NCBI GenBank assembly: GCA_025331445.1
Contig: JAIWNE010000114.1
Location: 43,861-107,860 of the forward strand
Source: Blakeslea trispora
Lineage: Eukaryota; Mucoromycota; Mucoromycetes; Mucorales; Choanephoraceae
Direction of reading: 5' to 3'
DNA: 64,000 nucleotides
Under the pieces are notes generated by a model. It was not told the origin of the DNA. It made no database searches and saw only the letters and a list, made by a program, of their open reading frames with translations. The position numbers were made by a program, and so were the translations under genes. Positions 20,720 to 33,404 of this stretch are shown one piece after another; position 1 is the stretch's first letter; each line of letters starts with the position of its first letter.

Positions 20720-23700
20720 ATGACAGAAAACAATAATAACACAATCAACACCACAGTATCTTCCTCCTTAGAGGAAGTAATTCAAAATGAACTTCACACT
20801 CCTCCTGACCTCGCCCGTCTTTACCTATTTGATAGGATAAAGGCATTGCCTATTCCCAAGTTCACTTTGGGGAAAAGCATTCGGTCTTGGTTACGCATTT
20901 ATGAACAAGAAGCCAAGAGCGCAGGGTTAGAAAATCTAGACGACTGCGCACGAGGGATTAGCACATTTATGCCAGAGGTTATCACGAATTGGTTATATTC
21001 ACAACCACCAACGATTCGTGGATCATGGAAATTATGCAGTGAAGCGCTGATTCTTCAATTCTGTTTGCCGTTAGAGCAAGAGACCAACAGCCTTATCCGT
21101 CAACTTAAACAACTCAAACAACAACCGAAAGAATCAATGCGACTACACACAGCTAAATTTTACCACCTCGTTCAACAACTGTCTGATAAACAATTAAGTG
21201 AAAATGACAAATGTTTACTATTTATTGAATCTATTCTTTCAGAAAGCACTCGCTCTACTCTTTCTGCATTGATCTCTTACAAGTTGGATACGATGATACA
21301 ACAAGCCATTCGAATTCAAGAGAACGGTTTTATTGGAACAATCTACACGCCAACTGACACAGCCACCGATGCTGATGTTGTACCTATGGAAATCGATTAT
21401 ATAAATAACAAACATAAGAAAACATGCAAAAACAAATGGAAACCAAAACAAAAACAGCAACAACACAGGAAAACGCAGGCACCAAATCAACCTAAACACC
21501 TACACGACAAACAATGGAGGTTGTATGACAAAGAAGGTAACCCTGTTTGCGGTTATTGCTTTGAGTCACACCGTACTATCGATTGCAGACAACACAACAC
21601 ACATAGACCGGTTCACACAACCGATGAGATCACACAACACGAGTCTCATTTGGTCGATTTACAGCACACAACACAAGTGGATACGATAGTCGCCAATCCG
21701 TCTATTCTTGCAGTGGGAACGTCCTGTCTCAGTCGACCTACAACGTCAATCAGATACAAACAACACACTGTTCTCGCACTGTGGGACACAGGATCAGCTT
21801 TGACTTGCATTGATGAAGATGTAGCAAAACTACTGGGTTTGCCGATAGATACCGCAAAGACAATTATCTATTCTGATGTCAATCAAACTAACAACAGATC
21901 AGTAGGAACTACTAGTATCACACTATTTATTCAGGTTGTACAGTTACATGTCATTAAAGGTCTAGCTCGTGCAATCATTATAGGCATCGACTTGATCAAC
22001 AAATGGGATGCAACGATCAGAAACTCAAGAAAATTTATCATTATCAATGTAGGACAACAGAGTTATCGTCTCAAGTTGCAACAAGAAAGCGACCAACCAA
22101 ATCAAATTCTCACAGCAAACATACAACCGCAAATTGAGGCGCTGTTGGAACGATACAAAGCCATCGTACCAGAAGACCACAACAAACCAAATCGAACACA
22201 TCTGATTGAGTTTAATATCGACACGGGAGATAACAAGCCGATTTACTCTCCTCCTCGTCATTATCACCCATCAATACAGAAAAAGATCGATGAGAAATTT
22301 CGTCAACTAAAAGAAAACAACATTGTTACAAGAGTCACATTCTCTGAATGGGGATCAAATGTCACTGCTGTACCTAAGCCAGACGACTTCTCCGACTGTG
22401 TGGCAATTATGTTCGCATTAATGGCATCACAGTTACCATCAAGTATCCTTTTGTTCATTTACATTATGCATTGCAATCACTAGGAAAAGCCACTATATTT
22501 TCTAAGATAGATTTAGCATCTGGTTACTACGCTATACCTATCCGGGAAGAAGACAAACATAAGACTGCTTTGGTTACTACTACGGCCACCTATGTGTTCA
22601 ATGTACTGCCGTTTGGGCTTAAGAACGCACCTGCTGTGTTCCAGTCTCTTATGGACAAAGTGTTGGGATCAATGCGCTACAACTCGGCCATTGCATATCT
22701 TGATGACATTATCATCTTCTCAGAGGACGAACAACCACATGTGAAGCATGTAGAACAAGTATTTCAAAGGCTCAAGGAAGCTAATCTTTCCATAAACATA
22801 CACAAATCTTCGTTTGGATTAAAACAAATTGAGTACTTAGGTTTTTTAGTCACAGACCAAGGAACTCGCCCAATCCGGAGAAAATACGCCCAATTCTTCA
22901 GTTACAACCGCCGGCTAATCTAAAAGAGTTAGAACGGGTCCTGGGTATGTTTGGTGTTTATCAAAAATTCATCAGCAAATATCAGGTGATTACCGAGCCC
23001 CTACGTGAACTCAAAAAGAAAAATACTCCTTACGTGTGGGGCAAGGAACAACAAACAGCTTTTGATTCTCTTCTACAACAAATGGCTTCACTCCCCATGC
23101 TGAAACGTGCCGACTTCTCAAAACAGTTTGAACTACATTGTAACGCTGCCTCATCATCTGGGATAGGTGTCGTATTATGTCAACGTTATGATGGAGTAGC
23201 TTACCCACTATCATACGCGTCGAGATCACTTACTGTTCACGAGAAGAAGTACTCTATAAGAGAACTGGAAGCTCTTGCAATATATTGGGGAATCAAAAAA
23301 CACAGAATTTATCTTGAATCAGGATGTTTTCTAATCTATAATGATCATTCATCTTTAGCATGGCTGCTCAAAACAAATGAAGACAAACAACCGAGGTTAT
23401 GGCGTTGGTGTCTTTTCATGCAAGCTTTTATTTTAAAGTTATCTATGTGAAAGGTGAACAGAACAAACTCCCTGATGCTCTTTCAAGATCTCCTCTGCCT
23501 ATTCATGCCATTGAAAAAACTAGTGCTCAACAAAATAATCAATGGTGGATTGAACAACAAAATGAAGATGCAGCACTACAAGAACTGATATTTCAAGATC
23601 TGGCTCAAGTCAACAACGAGGGTGTAGTATGTAAAAGTAACTCCTCTGCCAAGATTGTACCAAAACATTTGCGCCAACAAGTTTTGGAGGAATATCACGC

Positions 23701-24726
23701 TTCTATGTTCGCAGGACATGGAGGAATCACACGAACTCTGAAGCTAATGGAAAAAGCCAATCTGTGGTGGCCTAACATGGCTAAAGACATCACCTCGTTT
23801 ATCCGCAGTTGTAGCAAGTGTCAAGCAATCAAGGGCTCAAAGATCACTCAAGTACCTTTGTCAAACACCACTGGTTTCTTTCCATTCCAGAAGGTGGCCT
23901 TGAATTACTTTGGTCCTCTACCAACATCAGAAAAGGGTAACAAATACATCTTGGTCATCATCTGCACATTCTCAAGATATGTGGAGCTATTTCCAGTACC
24001 GTCTACATCTGCTATGGAACTTGCAAAAACATTCTATGAACGCTTTCTGTTACGACATGGTGTACCGAAAACAGTGCTGAGTGACAATGGTCCACCATTC
24101 AACTCTCAGTTCAACACAGAATTAGCAAAATTCATTCAAACTGATTGGATATATTCGCCTCCATATCACCCTGCTTCCAACGGTCTAGTTGAAAATACAT
24201 GAAAACGCTAAAGCAATTACTTTTGGTGTTTTCGAGACAAGACTCAATTCAAAGAGAATGGGACAAGAACCTCAGATTGTTAAGATTTGTGTACAACAAC
24301 ATGTATCATTCAAGTATCAAGAACACTCCATTTGAACTAATACACGGTCGAAGCCCAAGAACTACTCTGTCTAATATTTCCAATGAAATGCCTGAGAAAT
24401 ACCAAGATGCAGAAACACCGCAAAGCAACTTTGCAAAAAAGCTCAAAGCCAAGTTACAAGCAACGTTCGAGGTAGTTTATGAGAACATGAAGAGTTATGA
24501 TGAAGTGGAAATGCCCGAATACCAAGTGAACGACCAAGTGCTCAAGTTCAACACGACACTATCAAACAGCAAAACTGCTCGTAAATTACAATATGATTGG
24601 GAAGGTTCTTGGATAGTCTCATCTAAATTGTCAAGAACAAGATTCAATCTACAACACAGCACTTCTCACAAACGACTTGAAAATGTTCATATCTCTTTGA
24701 TCAAACCTTTGATTCAACATGCCTAA
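20720..24726 (+). pseudogene. Gag-Pol of the plus-strand Ty3/gypsy element
   Basis: The first frame (20720-22483) holds a Gag-like region, a zinc knuckle CGYCFESHRTIDC and an aspartic protease site LWDTGSALTC. It then runs into the start of the reverse transcriptase, where it shifts frame near 22390. The RT continues in another frame (IDLASGYY, LPFGLKNAP, and the catalytic AYLDDIIIFS). RNase H follows at 22947-23450. Integrase (23399-24202) has an intact HHCC finger (EEYHASMFAGHGG, CSKCQAIKG) and SDNGPPF. The first catalytic aspartate is asparagine (ALNYFGPLP), and a TGA follows GLVENT. The last frame (24199-24726) is the integrase C-terminal region, ending NVHISLIKPL. At least four lesions make it inactive. 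Confidence 0.92.
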
Positions 24727-24809
24727 CAATTATTAATGTCAAGCTTTTCTCCACTGGAGTTTTTAACGCGACTTTCATTTTATTTTATATATCTTATCAC
24801 AAGGCGGCA

Positions 24810-24909
24810 TGTCACATCAGTATAAATGTTATCTGTTATTAAACATAATAGAAATCATCTTTCTCCTCTTTAATCTTTATTTCCTTTTATATTCCCGCAG
24901 AATATTACA
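24810..24909 (+). repeat. 3' LTR (100 bp)
   Basis: Copy of 20590-20689 with three substitutions. It is preceded by the short purine run aaggcgg, a weak polypurine tract. Confidence 0.93.
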
Positions 24910-25870
24910 AGATATAAGTAAAGTAGAGAGAATAAAGTAATATAAAAGAAGAGATGTAATATATGAATACAATGATCTGTAATAAGTATCAAGGGAACAA
25001 ATAACAATATGTGGATTTAGGTAGTGAATATGTCAAACTACAACCAAGCGTAAAGTAAATAAGATAAATGTAAGTTGAGTTTATTAATACGAGAAGATTA
25101 AAGAGTTTATATACTATTCCAAAAGAAGTCATGTTAGACTTGCAAACTAATAATTTAAACAGTCAAGTTAATGAGTCATCATGTATGGATTATTAATACA
25201 TGTCTAAAAGTTCTATTCATTATGATATGGAAAGTCAGAGAAGGATTCAAATAAAGTTGTTGTGTAATAAGAGATCAAGAGGAGCTGTCAAATGAGTAAA
25301 ATACCAATTAGGAAGTACAGAGTTGGATTCAAAGCAGCGAAAAGAAGTCAGAAAATAATTGAGTACTAGGAAAATTCCTGTGCGTAACACCCCTCATGTT
25401 CCCCCGCCGTCGCAAGGTAATTTTTTTTAACCTATGTTTTTTCTACTCCGACATACACAAATTAAATTTTACCTTTGGTAATCCGTCATCCATGTTCCCT
25501 CCTGAATGACTTGAGAAAGTAAGTCGTCTAGTCAATGATAATAAAGCTCGTTCAATTTAGCCTCCGTCTTGGGGGGTTGGCTTTTTATTTTTGTTTAATG
25601 GAGTACCAAATCCTTCGCCACTTAATTCAATAAATCAAATACATTTGCATGATTCAAACAATAAGGCAAATCTCCTTAATTATATTGTATTAAGTCAATT
25701 CATATATGTTCTCAAAACCTAATGTGTCATAAACATCATGTTGAATTAGTAAGCTCTTTTCAGTCAATTGATTGCAATCTCAAGGTTATAAATACAATGC
25801 AAATTTTGAAGCTATTGTACTTTGTTTTAATCTTTCTCTCTTAACGACACACTCAACATTCTTACCGATC
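24910..25870. other. AT-rich spacer, no gene seen
   Basis: Sequence between the Ty3 3' LTR and the Crypton pseudogene. 24910-25390 is purine-rich on the plus strand and resembles the style of 19760-20520 without clear identity. 25390-25600 contains short GC-rich words (ccccgccgtcgcaagg, gcctccgtcttgggggg). No ORF, RNA or terminal repeat could be supported. Confidence 0.5.
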
Positions 25871-25875
25871 CGAAA

Positions 25876-27287
25876 ATGTACAACAACTCTGAAGCTTCGT
25901 CTTCTTCTTATGATCCTCGTGCAGTCCAAAACGGCGAGTCTTCTCGAAGCCAGAACATGTCGATAACATGCAACCTTAACAGTTTTTCTGAAGACAATCC
26001 CTACAGAAACATGGTTAAAAACAAGATAGCCAAGACTCGGAACACTCAATTGATCATTGCTGAAAACCAAATTCACCGTCCAAAGAGTACTACTATTGGT
26101 TATATCTAGAAGCAATAGGACTGGAGAGTAAGTTTTTGTTAAATAGAAAAAATAAAATCCACATATTAACGTTAAAATTTGACAAAGGAATGGTGCAAGT
26201 CCGAAGCTTTTGCTGATGGTGAAACTGTATACGACGAGAAGTTAGCTATGTTTCTCAAGACTTTTGTGATAGTCCGTGGAAAGAACAAGCAAAAGAAGTC
26301 AGATGGTACTTCTGTTTCTTTGGGTCGTGAATCAATCTTGACATACATCAAGGCTGTTGTTGATTTGTATAATCAACAAAGAGAACTGGGATTCAACAAC
26401 CATAGTCACCCAAGAGGTAACATCGTCAAGCGCTTCTTGGATACTAACGTCAAGAAAGAGATGAAGCGAAAGCGCAATGAGTATGAAGATCGTGGTAAGA
26501 ACACTCTCAATGACGGCTATACCAATGACGAATTGGTCAAGTTCAACCAGTACTTCTTCAACGAAAACACCATCTACGCTGTTAGAAACCGTGCTTGCTT
26601 TCTGACGAGTCATGTCATGCTTCTTAGAAGTGAAACTGCGCTTGGTGCTCAATTGCCTGATCTGTTCTGTATGGAACTGGATAATCAAGGTGTTTCCATG
26701 TGTATTGCTGTTGTTGCCACCCTTACCTTTGGTAAAACCAATAAAGATGGTAAGATTCAGTATGGTTCCTGCCTTCGCCATGCCAATGTAGAGCTTTGTC
26801 TTGTTGGCGTTTTCGCCCAATACTTCTTCTCACAATTCCATCATAAATACAAGGCTTTTCCCGATTTTACCGAGCGAAAGTCATGGTACGATGGCTACCT
26901 CTTCCCAAACAAAATGGTGATAGTTCTATCACTTATGAAGAACAGACCAAGGTATACCGCAAGGTTCTTATCAACGTTGACATCCATTCAAGTAAGGTTA
27001 CTCACATCAACCGGAAAAGTGCTATCAACATGATTGCCCATCAAGAGGTCTCGGGTGATCAGCAGAGACAAGTAGGACGTTGGGGTGCAGATAGAATGGT
27101 TAGATGCTATCTATCTGGTCTGCCTGTGGATGCCATCAAGGTCTTGGCAGGTTTTTTCACTCGGAAGGGTGATTATTTCATTAGCCGTGATGCTGTGATC
27201 CCTTCTGAAGGGCTGAAAAAGATAGTTTTCCCTCAGATTGAGTACTGGAAAGAGAAGTATCTCACACCACGGCTTAAAAGATGTTGA
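25876..27287 (+). pseudogene. Crypton-type tyrosine recombinase
   Basis: Exon 1 (from ATG 25876) is split by two in-frame TAG codons near 26107 and 26117. An intron follows, with a gtaagt donor near 26130 and acceptor aaag near 26188. The second exon begins EWCKSEAFADGETV and includes a core-binding region, then catalytic Arg in HVMLLRSETAL. A frameshift near 26910 moves the rest to another frame. That part holds the H-x-x-R motif (THINRKSAINM), QQRQVGRWGADRM and the candidate nucleophile Tyr in VRCYLSGLP. The set R, H-x-x-R, Y marks a tyrosine recombinase. The arrangement resembles fungal Crypton recombinases, which move by recombination without terminal inverted repeats. Element boundaries are not visible. 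Both stops are of the C-to-T type (CAG to TAG). Confidence 0.75.
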
Positions 27288-27304
27288 GTTTACATTATTT
27301 TTTG

Positions 27305-27402
27305 TCAGAATCTGACACGAAAACCTTGAAATTCAATTAAAGCGGTTTAAGGTTTTTTAAGCAATCTGACATGATATTTTGTCAGATTCTGACATTTTTT
27401 GT
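27305..27402. repeat. Inverted-repeat cluster GTCAGAATCTGAC downstream of the recombinase
   Basis: gtcagaatctgac at about 27306-27318 and its complement gtcagattctgac at about 27380-27392 face each other. A third half, 'aatctgacatgat', lies between them near 27363-27375. Each copy is itself a near-palindrome (gtcag...ctgac). The cluster begins about 20 bases after the recombinase stop codon. Candidate roles are a recombination core or a transcription-ending hairpin; both are inference. Confidence 0.7.
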
Positions 27403-27429
27403 TGAAAGGCAAAACCCTTTCGCAAATTA

Positions 27430-30400
27430 CTTTAAATAGGAGTTGTTTATAGTCGAATCATATCTAGCTTAGGTCTCAAAGGGGAGTTATAGTGACAAAT
27501 GGCCTTTAGAGTATATAGTAATGATTATTTAACAAGTTTTAGAAGTATAAGCAATAAATGGGCTAATCGTATCGCTTTAATTTTCGGATGAGCTTGGCAT
27601 ATGATTGGATTATTTGGTATCATGGGCAAATCAAGCTTCTTTAATTTTATTAATTTGAATCAAATAAATGCTATATATGGGTTCTTCTTTAGGCTATTTG
27701 TAGCTCAGATGTTCTTTTTTGTAATGGGATGCTGCATCGGGTGTATTCAGATAGATTGGCATGCTTGACTTTGATATAGGTACCTTTTGGATCATAAAAG
27801 CAGTATAGGATACAGAAATAACTTAATTTCCATGACTAGAGCCTTCAATTCGCACCTTAATCGCTTTGCAGTAGCTGCGCTTGAAAAAATATACAGCCTT
27901 AACCGAGAGTGATTTTTTTCGTAATTTTTTTTTCTTGACAGCCAACTTGAAGCAACATGCAAGGTCATGAGCAACACCAAGTAAGAGATCACTCGACACC
28001 AGTACATACAAGAGTCAGAAACAATAGAGGAAGAAAGTGAATAGCATAGAAAGTCTAAAAAACAAAAAAAAAATGAAGATGAGACGCGATCCTTTACACA
28101 TGTACTTTGTCATCAGCATGTTGTGTCCTTTAGTTGTGATTAGGTACCTCATGAGTCCAGCCAGCAGTGAGAGCAACAGTCAGAAGTGAACAGTTGATAA
28201 AGAGGGATTCATTTGGAAGATAGCAGAGTCAAAATAATCTGGAAGCGTTATTTCACTTGTCAAGAAAGAGATTCAAAGAGATGAGGCAACCTCATCTGAG
28301 ATAGAGCACACATGTAAGCATGAGCAAAGGCGAGAAGACACAAAAAGAAGAAAAGCACAAGCAGTAAAGTTGGAAGGAACCCCAAGTTCAACCAAAAAAG
28401 ATTCGGCAACCTTCAAAAGCACAGACCTCAGTGTTGGAAGAGAATAGGTGGATAAACATTTTTTGAAGTAGGTAAGAGATGGCGACATGAGAAGAGACTA
28501 ATACCCTGAACACGTATATCAGAGAGGAAAAGTATCTCTTAATTAGGACAATGACCAGTAACAATACTTAGAGAGATAGACCACATGAGCACACAAGAAA
28601 GAAGGTAGACATGAATAACTTGGACATAGGATGGAAGCATAGTAGGCAATTGGAAGTGTGTTTGTCAAAATGTTCCAAGGCAATGACTACAAACAGAGCA
28701 AGTTAGTAGATGCAATGTATACAAAAGCATTTGAACATGTAAATGGAGAAATCGAAGGACCTTAGGCAAGAATAAGTTGAGAAAGACGCATCAATCCAGA
28801 TAGGCAGCATAAATAGAGATGGTATTAAGATAACAGTCAAAGAAGTATAAGTTTGAAAACATGGTAGAGAGCAAGCAGTTTGAATCAAAAAGCTATGGAT
28901 GAGATGGTGAAAAGTATTACAGAAGAAGGTGACATGGATAAAGGATTGTCAATCAGAGCTTATGATGAGTATTTATATAAGTGTATATAAAGTTGATGAT
29001 AAGCAAATAAATACGGATGGTGAATTGAAAATGGTAAGAAGAAGAAGAGGAGCGTAGTCGAGTTGTTGAAATGTTGTCATGAAAAGGTGATATACATGTA
29101 GCTATTGTGAAATAAAAGAGTCAGTGATGTTGATGGATTATATGATATTTGTAAAAAAAAAAAAAAAAAAAGAGATAAAAGTGCTTACCATTTGCTGTGA
29201 ATTGAATGAAAAAAGAGAGAAAAAGAAAATGGCGGATTAAAAAAAATGGCCAGTATATATGAGAATATGGCAGTGATGGAAGAAAGTATGATTTCATCGA
29301 CAGATTCAAGCTAAAATTGTACTGAAAAGGAAAATGTCTTGGATTTGCATAAACAGATCTTATTAGTGATCAATTAAAGGAACGCTTTTGTAAAGGAGAT
29401 CTTAAAGGAAACCAAAGTAGAATCTATAAAAAAGTTGATAGCAAAGCGTCAAGCTGTCTCAAAATTATATATGTATATGAATGAACCATTTTTTAACATA
29501 CAAGTAACTAGCTTAAAAATAAAATGTATCAAGAGCAACCCTCTTATATAGTGTCGCTCTTGTTAGAGAATAATAGACTATAAAATAGGATGGCTCATCA
29601 GAAGCCAAATGTAATAAGATCATTCATATATTGTAAAGGCTCATTGACACAAATACTTCTTATGACACCCTTTGAATCCATTTAAAAATCGAACACTGAA
29701 AGATCCTATTTCAATTTGATTGTATTGTCATTTTATGATAATTTCAAATGCCCAAAATAGTATAATATGGTGAACATCAAAACCATCAAAAAGCAGCATA
29801 CAGATAGATCTCTTAGACGCACAAAATGACTCTTGCTTAAGAGTAACTCACATATGGTTAAGTACTGGAAAGCAATTGAATGAGTATAGATGTTGATATT
29901 TTTTCAAGTTGATTTTTTGACTGAAGAGCAAATGTATTACAAGCAGTTTGTTTATGATTTAGCATTATTGTAAGTGGTACAAATACTTTGAATGTACTGT
30001 GCTACTTTGTAAGATTGTCAACTTTACTTCAAATATAATTGTATAGAGAAGTAAATAGGAAATTTAGATGATTTGGAATAACATTTTTATAAATCATAAT
30101 CAGAACCAGAAACATTTGTATATTTCATTATGAGAGCTTGAAGTAACTTTTACTCGAAATCAAATGCTTTTCCATAAGCAGTTTGAGATCATCAAATTTT
30201 TATCTCTATTGTATATTGTCTTGAGCATACATTTACCATCATATATCTATCTCTTTGATTTAGAGGTATACCTTTTTTAAGTATCTCTTTAGAAACTGGT
30301 CAACCATATTCCAGATTTTTAACTTTTATTAACTAAGCAATCACTTTCTAGGGTATTTGTAGGTGCTTTTTATTTATTTTATTTTTTTTATCTCAACCTT

Positions 30401-33400
30401 TTCCGAAATGACCTACCATCTTGCATGCTCATGTAAGTTTGAGATGTCGACATGCAGAACAGATGAGCAGCGAGAAAGCTAACATGTGCTCATAGAAGCC
30501 AACTTTTTAAATAAAGGAGTATATATTTTTTACTGGCTATAACTATTCTAGTCAGCTCTTAATATGTAAACGCAATTCAGAGCATATGAAATCAATGCTT
30601 CATGAAAACGATATTTTTATTGAAATCTAAGGATTGTGTCTTTTTTTCTACTATTCGAGTGTAATTATCTTTTGACTACATCTCATTCTTTTTGATTAAA
30701 TAAATAAGTTCATTACTACTTAGACACTATTTTATTCTTGGTTGAAGCGTATGATGCAAAGAGAGGAAATAAGCCAAATCATCAATATTTACCTTTTTCA
30801 TAGTGATGGAAATTCGCTTCTCTGATTGGCCGATTTCTAAGAAGGTTCCAGGCTTATTCTCTCTTTACCTACATTAGGATAGCAGACATACTTTAAAAGT
30901 AAATTCACCCCCAAAGTTCCGTGTTATTTATGGGGGTGCATTACTCTCTTTCCTTTTTTTATCTCTTTTTTATTTCTCGGCTTTTTTTCCTCTACTTTTT
31001 TTTTTCTCGACTTTTTTTTTCCTTCACTCTATTAATTACTACACCCTTTTTTTTCCTGAATCTCGAGAGTATTTCCTTTCCGAGTTAAGGTGTATCATTC
31101 AGACCATGCTACATGATTGCTAACTTATCCATTCTTTTATCTGTCTAGAAAGAGGCTTTTTTTTAGCTTTGTTCACGATCAATTTGGGCAGCTCAAGTCT
31201 TTATCATACAGTCACTCATCTTACCATCACAAAGCAGACAATTGCAGTTTTTTATAAACACGCCATAACAAATCATATGAAAAAGATCAATAATTACAAT
31301 ATTTTCTAAATTATCAGTGGTGGAGATGATAACTCTAACATAAGATACCTTTTAATCGCGCTTAATATAAAGCAAAGGTAAGCAACTCGATGGCATTATA
31401 TATGGCTTTATAATCTAACATATTATGAAAAAAGATATTGTATTAATCACACCGTTAAATGATTATTCTATGATGAAGCCCAATGGATTTTTAAAGTAGA
31501 GTAAGATAGTTGTTCAATTTCTACAATTGATTACCTGACACACATATAAACCTTTGAAGATAGTATGGAGTCATTATCATTTCTGATTGAATCAACCTAA
31601 ACATTCGGATTGCACCTTCAACTTATGGTAACAGTCTTTTGTTCCTTCAACTCATTGAAGAGACTGCTTTCACTCTCCAAACAACAATACTTAGCCGAAT
31701 TTGCATCTGATTTACTGGAGATCAATCCTATGAATGACAAAATGGAATAAGAGGTAAGTTAAGTAAAAGTTGGCAGTTTTATTCAAAGAAAGATGCCATC
31801 ATTGTCAACATCATTTCCGGTGAAAGAATCAATTCAAGTTACATATCAAAAGCACTTGGATGATCAAAGGTTCTTTAAAGGGTATCATTTTTTTGAAAGG
31901 TAAGCATCTATGGGTGGATTGCATTATAGCTAGTTGGACTATTTTTTTTATCATTTGGAAATAAAGACATATTGTGATGGATCTATCTGAAAAGTGAATC
32001 TTGAATTGTTGCTAGCATTGACCGAAAATGTTGATGATTGTTGATGATATACTCATTTCGATAAACATGTACAACAACCAATTGTCTTTATAAAAGAAGT
32101 GAATGGATCCCTCTTCTAAAGTCTACAATTGATCTTCTGTTCCTCTTTCATGACTTCTCAACCAGACATTCTGTTTCGCCATCAAGTCCAATACCTAATT
32201 TAGAGTATTTGAAGTTGTTTGTCTACACTGTTGATTTGCCTAGTCTCAAGATTGATTCCAATGTCTAAAACTCACAGTTCTTAAAAGAGATAATAAAACA
32301 TTTCATCCTTGTTTAGTGAGAGTCATAGCTGGGATAAAATAGTAATTCAGTAATGATTGTTATTACTTTTCTTTCTTTCCTTTTGACTTGCTTCAAAGTG
32401 GCATTTGTTTCTTTTCTCCTACCTAAACTTCTCTTCAAGTTGTTGCTCATAATCTTACACCAGCATCTATCTTTTTCAGCTTTTCTAAGCACTGCTTACC
32501 CTCATACAATACGATTTGATTCAGCCCAAACTACATCATCTCAATTTATACAAATGAGTGCAGTTTTTATTTTACCTAACTGCTGGAATGTCTGTTATCA
32601 TTTTGCCAGTCATTATTTGACTTAAAGACACTCACAGCAACAACGAGTCCTTCTCCATGTGCTCATGTTGCTTCAGTGATGGTGATGAGAGGTCTCAAGA
32701 TCGACATTTAGTCATGATCGTAAATTTCTTGTGCTACCATCTTGAAATTTAAAAGTATGAATAACAAACACCTTCTCTCAACCTTGTTATTTTATTTTTA
32801 TACCTTTTTACACTTTTTTAGCTTTCTACACCTTGTTATGATTACACAAAAAATTAAAAATTGGCTCTCTAGTCTTTGGCTGTATAACTCTGGCGACTTA
32901 TGCTTCTTTTTCTTCTCTTTTAGCCTGCCACCTTTTTCTTTTGAAATATCCGAGTTAACTTCAAGAAATTGCCTTCCTTTTACTTCTTCTTTACCTTTAA
33001 ATTAAATTTGCATACATACTCTCTATTTTTTTACACAGATTGTTTCACCTCACTTGGCCTATCCCCCCATTTACCCTTTTTGTACATTTCTTTCGCATAA
33101 ATTCTGAAATCGATCCCCCCATTTGATTGTCTCTTCATTTTCACTGCTATTTTTTTCCCTTTTCAGCCAAATCTCTTTCTCACAGATTATTTTTCTTAGT
33201 CTTTTTATTTATTTTATGGCCTTTGACATGTAAAAAAAACCGAGATCAACTCATCTCTTCAGATCAGCTTCAAATTAAAAAACTAACCTCCCTTAAGTCT
33301 CTACATTACATTTCAACAAAAAAATCCATTACTTTAATCATTTCAAAAGCCAAAAGAACCATGTCTATTAAAGCTAAATATTGACCTCAATCAGAAAAAC

Positions 33401-33404
33401 CTCA
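27430..33404. other. 6-kb AT-rich region without a supported gene
   Basis: No conserved protein motif, tRNA, long repeat or terminal repeat was recognised. Minus-strand ORFs near 27800-28890 are rich in Ser, Leu, Phe and Cys and do not connect into a plausible gene. 30940-31080 and 32740-33240 are pyrimidine-rich on the plus strand. 31620-32280 has short open stretches that may be decayed coding DNA (see findings). A small inverted pair, aagagc...gctctt, lies at about 29529-29561. The function of the region is unknown. Confidence 0.5.

Larger units (their letters stand above)
20590..24909 (+). mobile_element. Ty3/gypsy-type retrotransposon with 100-bp LTRs
   Basis: The two LTRs, 20590-20689 and 24810-24909, are each exactly 100 bases, begin TGTCACATCAG, end AATATTACA and differ at three positions. 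A primer-binding site candidate (TGGTGAGGCTACC) starts at 20690 with no gap. A short purine run (aaggcgg) precedes the 3' LTR. The flanking pentamers (gaaat and agata) do not match. The internal order of protease, reverse transcriptase, RNase H and integrase is that of Ty3/gypsy. All coding parts are broken. Confidence 0.92.

Noticed and set aside
24910..25390. Second copy of the LTR-like sequence at 19757-20519
   Set aside because: Style is similar (AT-rich, ends in cgtaaca) but no extended matching segment could be found by eye.
28273..28888. Minus-strand ORFs rich in Leu, Ser, Phe and Cys as a membrane protein gene
   Set aside because: They are short, in different frames, without splice signals that join them or any conserved motif.
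30800..30870. Heat-shock-like elements (ttctaagaaggttcc) as a promoter
   Set aside because: Spacing between the TTC and GAA units is off by one and no gene follows, so the match is not convincing.
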